A stretch of 64,000 nt of DNA, taken from NCBI GenBank assembly GCA_948684385.1, contig CAPQCU010000010.1:1-64000 (forward strand), given 5' to 3'. The notes under the pieces are model-generated. The model worked only from the letters and a program-made list of their open reading frames with translations. It did not search any database and was not told where the DNA came from. Of the stretch, positions 58,256 to 64,000 are shown piece after piece. Positions within the stretch are counted from its first letter, which is position 1, and each line of letters begins with the position of its first letter. The translations under genes were made by a program, and so were the position numbers. Source of the stretch: an uncultured bacterium (GTDB taxonomy: Bacteria > Cyanobacteriota > Vampirovibrionia > Gastranaerophilales > Gastranaerophilaceae).

Positions 58256-58909
58256 ATGAATATTTCACCAAGCAATCAAAATCAATATCAACCTGCATTC
58301 AAAGCGATTCTTGTTAAAAAACTTGAGCCTGTTGTCCGCAGGCAAAATGTTACATTTTATAATAATGCAACAGCAATGCTTGATGAACCCCGTCCGTTTG
58401 TATCCGGAGTCAAATATTTGATTAACGCAATCATGAAAAATGAAGCTCAGGGTTTCTTTTCAACTATTGATATACTGGATGTGACGCGTTTAAGAGATAT
58501 TTTGAAAAAAGTTCCGGAAAATATTTTTTCTAAACGAACTGTATTCGGAATAATCGGAGCAGGTGAAAACACAACTGCGCTCGAGCTTGATAATAACGAA
58601 GTTCTTTCTATATCGACAAATCTGGATTGTTTTGAGCAGAGAAATTTTGAAGACTTTGATTTACCCGTGAAAAAGATGGAAACTTATGCCGACAGTCAAA
58701 ACTGCGGCTGGTATATAAGAGATAAAGGCGAACCGGTTACAAAAGATGAGCTGCATGATTTAGGAAAAAGGATTATGGACAAGGGGTATCTTCTCGATGA
58801 TTGGCGTACCGAACAGGCATGCAAAATTAAAGATGAAACTTTTCTTGTTGATTTTGAATGCGCTTATATTCCTGACGTAGACAAAAGTTTTTTACTTGGA
58901 TTTTTTTAG
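58256..58909 (+). CDS. Unknown protein with FKA patch and possible kinase-like end (effector-like candidate)
   Basis: 217 residues from the ATG at 58256; the frame is open upstream but the start is set by comparison with similar genes. N-terminus MNISPSNQNQ then QPAFKAILVK (12-21). A glycine-bearing segment FGIIGAGENTTALEL (about 97-111) and a C-terminal DDWRTEQ... followed by FLVDFECAYIPD (about 196-207) loosely recall a kinase-like nucleotide loop and the catalytic/DFG region. This is only a resemblance. No signal peptide. Overlaps the convergent YkgJ-type gene by 18 bases. Confidence 0.6.
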   Translation: MNISPSNQNQYQPAFKAILVKKLEPVVRRQNVTFYNNATAMLDEPRPFVSGVKYLINAIMKNEAQGFFSTIDILDVTRLRDILKKVPENIFSKRTVFGIIGAGENTTALELDNNEVLSISTNLDCFEQRNFEDFDLPVKKMETYADSQNCGWYIRDKGEPVTKDELHDLGKRIMDKGYLLDDWRTEQACKIKDETFLVDFECAYIPDVDKSFLLGFF

Positions 58910-59290
58910 ATAGTTCTCAAAACTCTTGTCTTCAACTTTGTAGCCGCATCCTTCGTGAAGTTTACCGGGATAGAAAATCTTTTTTGCCGGATAGTTTCTG
59001 CACATTTTTAAACGTTTATCATAAACAGAACACAAACCTTCTTCTGTTACATATTTGCAAGCAAAAATAAGGTTTCCTTCTTCGTCTTTTCCGCGGATAT
59101 AAAACCTCTTATATGCCGGAAAGAGGAATTGCATGATTTTAAAATCTGTTGTTGTATAAGTATCAAAGCTGTACATGTAACGGCAGCATTTTCCGCATTT
59201 TAAACACTCGCCCGTGATTTTGTATTCCATTTTCTCGGGAACAAAATATGAAAGAAATTCATTCTTGAGAATATTAAAAAAACTTAACAT
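58892..59290 (-). CDS. YkgJ-family cysteine cluster protein
   Basis: 132 residues. The cysteine set is ECLKCGKCCRYM (about 28-39), FACKYVTEEGLCSVYDKR (about 76-93) and MCRNYPAK, the CxxCxxCC...C...C...C layout of UPF0153/YkgJ proteins, which probably bind a metal or Fe-S cluster. Role unknown. It ends within the convergent gene at 58256 and is divergent from the PBP1A gene. Confidence 0.85.
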   Translation of the reverse strand: MLSFFNILKNEFLSYFVPEKMEYKITGECLKCGKCCRYMYSFDTYTTTDFKIMQFLFPAYKRFYIRGKDEEGNLIFACKYVTEEGLCSVYDKRLKMCRNYPAKKIFYPGKLHEGCGYKVEDKSFENYLKKSK

Positions 59291-59383
59291 TATTTCTTAA
59301 AACGCACCCTTATAATATTTATTTGGTAGAATATTAACATAGTATCTGGATTGAGAGATAAAATCAATAAAAGGATTATATTA

Positions 59384-61531
59384 ATGTCAAATTATGTTCC
59401 AAAGAATAAAAAGAAAAGTTCAAAACGCAGAAATATTGAAAACCCTGTTTTGCGCTTATTTGCTGCACTAATAGTTTTTGCCGTCGGTGTAGGGTTAGCA
59501 GGCATGATAGCGCTAAAGCTATATTTAATGTCGTTACCTCCGATTAAAAATTTGAATTCATTAAAACCAAATATTGTTACAACTTTCTGCGCAAGTGACG
59601 GCGAAGTTATAAAAACATTTGCTGCTTATACTTACTCAAATGTTGAATTAAAAGAAGTTCCGGATACTCTTGTCAAAGCTTTGATAGCAACAGAAGACAA
59701 AAACTTTTATAAACATCCGGGCTATGATTTGGTCGGACTTGGTCGTTCTATGGTTGCTAACATTCTTGCCGGTCATGTTGTTCAGGGCGCAAGTACTATT
59801 ACACAGCAGCTTTCAAGAATACTTTTCTTGTCTAATGAAAAGACTTTTACAAGAAAAATTAAAGAGCTTCAGGTTGCAGCACAAATAGAGAAAACTATTT
59901 CCAAAGACAAAATTCTTGAAATGTATTTGAACAATGTTTATCTGGGCTCAGGTGCTTATGGCGTTAAAGGAGCTGCAAGGATTTATTTTAACAAAAATCT
60001 TAATCAATTGACACTTCCTGAAATGGCTTTGATTGCGGGGCTTCCTCAGGCACCTTCTGTTTATTCTCCGTATAATAATAAAAAACTTGCAGAGAAACGC
60101 AGAAATCAGGTTCTTTTGAGGATGTATAAGATGAAATACATTGATAAAGCAACTTACGAAAATGCAAAAAAAGCGCCGATAAACCTTTCTACAATGCCAA
60201 TGATGTACGCTACTAATAAAGCTCCGTACTTCTGTGATTATGTTATGAAAGAAATGTATAAACTCGGATTTACGGAAGATGAAATCGTAAACGGCGGTTA
60301 CAAAGTTATTACTACCCTTGATTATAAAGCTCAGGTAAAAGCTAATGAAGCTATTTTGAAAAACCTTAAGGCGTGGGGTTTAACACGTGACAAAAATCAG
60401 GCTGCAGTATTTTCATTCAGCCCGATTAACGGCAGAATTCTTGTTTATGCCGGCGGAAAAGATTATACAAAAAGCCAGTATGACAGGGTTTCCCAGTCTG
60501 CAAGACCGTCCGGCTCAGCATTTAAGCCGTTTATTTATACTGCTGCTATAGAAAAAGGGTATTCTCCTAATGATATGATTGATGATTTACCGTTTAAAGC
60601 CGGCAGCTGGGCGCCAAGAAATTACGGTAATAAATATAGAGGTCCTATTCCTTTGTACACGGCTTTGATGGTGTCTTCAAATGTATGTACTGCAAGATTA
60701 ATGGATGCAATCGGTGTAAGGCCTGTAATCCAGCTTGCAAGAGTTATGGGTATAACAACTCCTATTCCATATGACTATACGATTTCTCTAGGTTCAAACA
60801 GTGTAAAATTGTTTGAAATGACAAGGGCTTACGGGGTGTTTGCAAACGGCGGGTTCAAAGTTGAACCTTTTGCAATTGAAAGAATAGAGTCTTCCCGCGG
60901 TACGATTTTGTATGAGGCTAAAAAAGCACGTTCGAATAAAGTTTTAAACATAAATACCGCTGCAACAATGACTGCTATTATGAAAACTGTTATTACGAAT
61001 GGTACGGGGCGTGCAGCAAACATTGGAAAACCTGCAGCCGGTAAAACCGGAACAACGGATGATAGTAAAGATGCTTACTTCATCGGTTTTACCCCTGACA
61101 TTGTAACAGGTGTATGGGTAGGTAATGATGATAATTCCCAGATGGGCGGTATAACAGGCGGTACAATCCCTGCATTAATCTGGAAAGACGTAATGCTTGT
61201 TGCAACTGCTCCTTACGGAAATTCAGACTTTGAATATCCGGAAGTTGAGTTGAGGCCGTTTAAAGCTTCAAATGTTTCAGTTATTCCGCAGGGAGATGCT
61301 AATAAAGATTCTGAGGAAGATAAAAAACAGGAAGATAGTACTTCTCCGGAAGAACAGGATGCTGAGGTTAAAACTCCTGTGCAATTGCCGGTTGTTAAAC
61401 CTACAGAGGTTTTAACACCAATGAAGAAAAAAGAAGCACCTAAAGTTGAAGTTAAGTCAGAAAGAACAGAGCTTCCAAAACCGCAATTGGCACCGATACC
61501 GGTAACGACAGCACCTGTAGGAATGCAATAA
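59384..61531 (+). CDS. Penicillin-binding protein 1A-type bifunctional transglycosylase/transpeptidase
   Basis: 715 residues from the ATG at 59384 (MSNYVPKNKKKSSKRR). A basic start, one membrane helix (about 25-50), a GT51 transglycosylase domain (TEDKNFYKHPGYD with catalytic Glu; QGASTITQQLSR; YLNNVYLG) and a transpeptidase domain with SAFK (Ser nucleophile), SSN and KTGTT. The Pro/Lys/Glu-rich tail after about 640 is low complexity. It polymerises and crosslinks peptidoglycan at the inner membrane outer face. Confidence 0.94.
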   Translation: MSNYVPKNKKKSSKRRNIENPVLRLFAALIVFAVGVGLAGMIALKLYLMSLPPIKNLNSLKPNIVTTFCASDGEVIKTFAAYTYSNVELKEVPDTLVKALIATEDKNFYKHPGYDLVGLGRSMVANILAGHVVQGASTITQQLSRILFLSNEKTFTRKIKELQVAAQIEKTISKDKILEMYLNNVYLGSGAYGVKGAARIYFNKNLNQLTLPEMALIAGLPQAPSVYSPYNNKKLAEKRRNQVLLRMYKMKYIDKATYENAKKAPINLSTMPMMYATNKAPYFCDYVMKEMYKLGFTEDEIVNGGYKVITTLDYKAQVKANEAILKNLKAWGLTRDKNQAAVFSFSPINGRILVYAGGKDYTKSQYDRVSQSARPSGSAFKPFIYTAAIEKGYSPNDMIDDLPFKAGSWAPRNYGNKYRGPIPLYTALMVSSNVCTARLMDAIGVRPVIQLARVMGITTPIPYDYTISLGSNSVKLFEMTRAYGVFANGGFKVEPFAIERIESSRGTILYEAKKARSNKVLNINTAATMTAIMKTVITNGTGRAANIGKPAAGKTGTTDDSKDAYFIGFTPDIVTGVWVGNDDNSQMGGITGGTIPALIWKDVMLVATAPYGNSDFEYPEVELRPFKASNVSVIPQGDANKDSEEDKKQEDSTSPEEQDAEVKTPVQLPVVKPTEVLTPMKKKEAPKVEVKSERTELPKPQLAPIPVTTAPVGMQ

Positions 61532-61573
61532 GTTAGTAATATAGCGGGATGAAGCCCGCCCAAAAGGTGAAAA

Positions 61574-62461
61574 ATGAAATTAGAAGAATTTGAAATAATA
61601 ACAGGTGAAAATGCACATCAGAGCGCAAGTCTTGAAAGAAATGAAAAGACTATTGATTATGAATCAAGCAGAAAACTTTCTTATCTTGAAATTTTAACAA
61701 TCGTTAAAGGTCTTGATGTTGTGAGCGAGTTCTTCGATGTTAATGCAGTTGTGACAACAACTCCATCAGGTATTTGCGCAGTTGCACTCGGGAAATCTGT
61801 CGACGAAGCGATGCTTAAAGTTATGGATAGCAATCCGCTGGATTTTATGAGCTCGGTTGTTACTGTTTCAGCTGAAGTTGACAGCGATGCTGTCAGAATG
61901 CTTAAACCTGCAAATTTGATTGTTGCGCCGAAGTTCACAAAAAATGCGATTGAGTACCTTGAAAGATACGAAATAGCTTATGTAACTATTAATACACCGC
62001 TAAAAGATTACAAAAAGTATTTATCAAATGAAATCAGAGTTACACCTCTTGGAACTTTGACAGAGACTCCGAATTTGAGTGAGCTTAACAAAGATTCTTT
62101 TAAAGTTGTTTCAAAAACTAAACCGACGGTTGAGCAAATAGAAGATGCTGTTTTTGCGTGGAAAATTGCAAAACATGCTTCTTCGCGTGCGATAGTAGTT
62201 GCAAAGGACTTAAAAACATCAGCAATTTCTCAAGGATTGCAGTCAGCTTCGGTCGAGTTTGCACTTGATTATTCCTGCGATATGTCAAAAGAGGCTGTGA
62301 TTGCTTTTGATATGCCGGTTAGTGCCCACGATATAAACGTAGCAGCTCAGGGCAGAATAAGCCTTGTGATACTTCCTTATGCCGGTAAAGATATTATTGA
62401 GCTTGCTGATAAATTAAATATGTCTTTAATAGTAACGGGAATAACCAATATTAATTGTTAA
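61574..62461 (+). CDS. PurH-like AICAR formyltransferase domain protein, active site altered
   Basis: 295 residues, compared with about 510 for PurH: the N-terminal IMP cyclohydrolase part is missing. ITGENAHQSASLER (9-22) matches the GENPHQxAAxY start of the formyltransferase domain, and AVFAWKIAKHASSRAIVVAK (about 193-212) matches its later core. But the Lys-His of the family's KHxxPxG motif is replaced: VVTTTPSGICAV (59-70). It is therefore probably not a working AICAR transformylase. A hairpin (GCGGG/CCCGC, 61544-61559) separates it from PBP1A. Confidence 0.7.
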   Translation: MKLEEFEIITGENAHQSASLERNEKTIDYESSRKLSYLEILTIVKGLDVVSEFFDVNAVVTTTPSGICAVALGKSVDEAMLKVMDSNPLDFMSSVVTVSAEVDSDAVRMLKPANLIVAPKFTKNAIEYLERYEIAYVTINTPLKDYKKYLSNEIRVTPLGTLTETPNLSELNKDSFKVVSKTKPTVEQIEDAVFAWKIAKHASSRAIVVAKDLKTSAISQGLQSASVEFALDYSCDMSKEAVIAFDMPVSAHDINVAAQGRISLVILPYAGKDIIELADKLNMSLIVTGITNINC

Positions 62462-62490
62462 ACAATTTTTAATATATTTACAAAAACATC

Positions 62491-62519
62491 TTGACAATGC
62501 AAAAATTTTTTTGTATTAT
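62491..62519 (+). promoter_or_regulatory. Promoter of the 62526 gene, containing A/T-tract element copy F
   Basis: TTGACA (62491-62496), exactly 17 bases, and TATTAT (62514-62519). The spacer includes CAAAAATTTTTTTGTA (62500-62515). This is the only copy of the element with a clear -35 and -10, which suggests that the A/T tract is a promoter spacer in the other genes also. The ATG follows at 62526. Confidence 0.65.
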
Positions 62520-62525
62520 TTAATT

Positions 62526-62720
62526 ATGGAAAAGATGTTAGAAAAAGTTACTTCAATAGAAGAAAAAATCATGTTAAGTATTGATTTGCTGGAGATTGCC
62601 AAGAAATATTGCGAAAGCAATTTTGACAAAGGAAACGAAATTGTATCAATAGGTTCTTTGCTGGGTGTGATTTTGCGGGAACAGCGTGATATAGTTGATA
62701 GTGTTGACGATATTATCTAA
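62526..62720 (+). CDS. Small helical protein, unknown
   Basis: 64 residues from the ATG at 62526, acidic and wholly helical in appearance (EKVTSIEEKIMLSIDLLEIA and SIGSLLGVILREQRDIVDSV). The promoter-like element lies just upstream; no clear ribosome site. It overlaps the 3' end of the convergent ADP-ribosyltransferase-like gene by eight bases. Size and charge would suit a small partner or chaperone protein, but nothing shows that. Confidence 0.6.
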   Translation: MEKMLEKVTSIEEKIMLSIDLLEIAKKYCESNFDKGNEIVSIGSLLGVILREQRDIVDSVDDII

Positions 62721-63384
62721 AAACTTCCAAACCTTTGCTTTCAGTGCTTCCTTCAAAAGCACGTGATAAGATTTCAAGGTCGATATTGTGCTGGTTTTTT
62801 CTCAAGTCAAGAATGTTGACAGGGTGTCCGATGCGTTCTGCAGCAGTAATAGGAATGTTTGACTGGTAAATATATTCAATCGCTTCTTTGCGGTTGTTGT
62901 ATCTGCGAGACTCTGTTGCCGGTGTGAAGCCTTGAAGATGCGGGCTTGCTTTGCAAGATGGTTGTTCTGAGAATTTGAATTTGAAAAATTCATGCTGGCT
63001 TCTGATTTTTAGCTTATCAATATCAAGGCTGGCGGTTGGAATTCTTAGTACGACAAGATTGTTTTTCTCTGTAAAATAGCTGCGTATCCATCGTACGACA
63101 TTTCTCAGTAAGCTTTTTTGCAATGTTTCTCCGGGTTCTCCCCAGTCTTTGTGTTCTTTCCAGAATTTCATAAAATTGGAAAGCTCAATAAAATGCACTC
63201 CTTGTTTTTTAATATAGGGGTCGTTTTCTGATGTGCGTATAAATCCGTCTTTCAACATTGAATTGTAAGCGTGTTCGTTTGTAAAGTGGTATATGTATCT
63301 TGGAACTTTTTTGTGTTCAAAATTTTGATTGTTGAATGCGATTTTTATATTCTGATAAAAACTTGTAAAAATAAAATTTGTCAT
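62713..63384 (-). CDS. Possible ADP-ribosyltransferase-like protein (effector-like candidate)
   Basis: 223 residues from the ATG at 63384. The N-terminus has NIKIAFNNQNF (about 12-22), a weak match to the F-patch. Then VPRYIYHFTNEHAYNSMLKDGFI (about 28-50) resembles the start of PARP/DarT-like folds (YHfT...n...Il..G), followed by GVHFIELSNF, LVVLRIPTASLD and a late EYIYQSNIPITAAERIG that fits the common E-x-x-IP end. The catalytic H/Y/E set cannot be confirmed. Its ATG lies directly after the rpsG terminator, so its promoter is unclear. Confidence 0.5.
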   Translation of the reverse strand: MTNFIFTSFYQNIKIAFNNQNFEHKKVPRYIYHFTNEHAYNSMLKDGFIRTSENDPYIKKQGVHFIELSNFMKFWKEHKDWGEPGETLQKSLLRNVVRWIRSYFTEKNNLVVLRIPTASLDIDKLKIRSQHEFFKFKFSEQPSCKASPHLQGFTPATESRRYNNRKEAIEYIYQSNIPITAAERIGHPVNILDLRKNQHNIDLEILSRAFEGSTESKGLEVFR

Positions 63385-63414
63385 TAAAAAAAGCTCCGAA
63401 ATTTCGGAGCTTTT
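63385..63414 (-). terminator. Terminator after rpsG
   Basis: On the minus strand AAAAGCTCCGAAA / TTTCGGAGCTTTTTTT, immediately before the ATG of the 62713 gene. Confidence 0.85.
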
Positions 63415-63470
63415 CACTTATTTTTAAAAATTCGCTCGATAGTTAAATACCGATTGAATATTATTTACCC

Positions 63471-63941
63471 CTAATATCTGTAGTGAGCAAACGCTTTGTT
63501 AGCTTCTGCCATTCTGTGGGTGTCTTCACGTTTTTTGCAAGCTGCGCCGTTACCGTTAGAAGCATCGATTAATTCGTTAGTAAGTTTTTCAACGAATGAT
63601 TTTCCGCCTCTGTTTTTAGCTGCTGCAATAATCCAAGAAGAAGCAAGAGCGAAACCTCTGTCAGGTTTAACATCGATAGGTACCTGATAAGTAGAACCAC
63701 CGATACGTCTAGCTTTAACTTCCAATAATGGAGTAGCGTTTGTAAGAGCTTTTTGGAAAATTTCCAAGCCTTTTTCGTTTGTTCTTTCTTCAATCTTAGT
63801 GATTGTTAAATAGAATATTTTTTCAGCAAGTGATTTTTTACCGCGTCTCATAACTCTGTTGATAAATTTAGAAACGTCAACGCTGTTATAAATAGGGTCA
63901 GCTGAAGGAATTCTTCTTTCCGGTTTAGATCTTCTAGACAT
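63471..63941 (-). CDS. rpsG: 30S ribosomal protein S7
   Basis: 156 residues, full length. SRRSKPERRIPSADPIYNSV is the family start, and the core GGSTYQVPIDVKPDRGFALA and end KREDTHRMAEANKAFAHYRY are typical. S7 nucleates assembly of the small-subunit head. Its ATG shares one base with the rpsL stop (TAATG), and its ribosome site GGAGG lies within the rpsL end. The fusA and tuf genes that often follow are not here; a terminator is. Confidence 0.97.
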   Translation of the reverse strand: MSRRSKPERRIPSADPIYNSVDVSKFINRVMRRGKKSLAEKIFYLTITKIEERTNEKGLEIFQKALTNATPLLEVKARRIGGSTYQVPIDVKPDRGFALASSWIIAAAKNRGGKSFVEKLTNELIDASNGNGAACKKREDTHRMAEANKAFAHYRY

Positions 63942-64000
63942 TATTTCTTACCTCCTTTAGCTCTCTTAGCACCATATTTAGAACGGCTTTGTGTTCTGTT
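63941..64000 (-). CDS. rpsL: 30S ribosomal protein S12, C-terminal end (partial)
   Basis: Nineteen codons plus the stop are visible, reading NRTQSRSKYGAKRAKGGKK, the end of S12. The rest is beyond the window. S12 is the substrate of RimO, whose gene is at 39044. Confidence 0.9.
   Translation of the reverse strand, partial: NRTQSRSKYGAKRAKGGKK

Noticed and set aside
1..64000. CRISPR array, insertion sequence or prophage
   Set aside because: No regularly spaced repeats, Cas genes, transposase, integrase or phage structural genes were seen; the DUF5131 gene and the tRNA-end duplication alone do not make a phage.

Overview
The window looks like a chromosomal segment of a low-GC, anaerobic, didermic bacterium. 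The best fit is a gut Gastranaerophilales/Melainabacteria-type relative of the Cyanobacteria. That placement is an inference from four things: the AT-rich codon use, an oxygen-independent class III ribonucleotide reductase, outer-membrane-type genes (LolA-like, OmpH/Skp-like, LpxL-like), and several proteins of unknown function with a short N-terminal F-K-G/S/A patch. No 16S gene is present to prove it. I see no transposase, integrase, prophage module or CRISPR array.

Layout. 1-1.8 kb: alaS tail, a tandem pair of EF-hand proteins, tsaC. 1.8-8.6 kb: yceD, rpmF and a complete type II fatty-acid set (plsX, fabH, fabD, fabG, acpP, fabF). 8.6-17.3 kb: accessory region with unknown proteins, a DUF5131 protein, an aminotransferase, a cassette of tiny secreted proteins with a frameshifted remnant, an XRE gene and tRNA-Gly(GCC). 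17.3-26.3 kb: a GT-C glycosyltransferase, yraN, gatB, a zincin-like protein, nrdD and mnmG. 26.4-27.8 kb: four small membrane proteins. 27.9-36.5 kb: glgA, then a tightly overlapping nine-gene cluster resembling aryl-polyene clusters but without ketosynthase or ketoreductase. 36.5-43.8 kb: Y-family polymerase behind a 49-residue ORF, adk, rimO, a ROK kinase, a lytic transglycosylase with a long structured leader, and a STAS protein. 43.8-51.4 kb: divergent XRE/AbrB-like pair, a hairpin-rich intergenic region, then smc-scpA-scpB and a matrixin-like protease. 51.4-64 kb: degenerate Nudix regulator, secG, tcdA, mrnC, FtsB-like protein, OmpH-like protein, tRNA-Gln(CTG), PBP1A, a PurH-like protein, and rpsG/rpsL at the edge.

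How the parts connect. The housekeeping blocks cover fatty-acid and phospholipid synthesis, envelope assembly, chromosome organisation and translation. The aryl-polyene-like cluster probably borrows elongation enzymes from elsewhere, possibly the fab genes at 3-8.6 kb.

The most unusual signal is a near-identical A/T tract (consensus CAAAAAATTTTTTTACG) placed 10-26 bases before the start codons of six dispersed single genes (8641-10821, 13708, 16622, 20616-21308, 58256, 62526). Several encode proteins with enzyme-like signatures: a Cys-His-Asp triad, an HExxH zincin motif, a possible kinase-like end. Others of the same general type lack the tract: a CheD/CNF-like Cys-His protein at 40361 and a possible ADP-ribosyltransferase at 62713. 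Together they look like a dispersed, possibly co-regulated and possibly exported effector-like repertoire. That interpretation is inference; the shared upstream element is directly visible.
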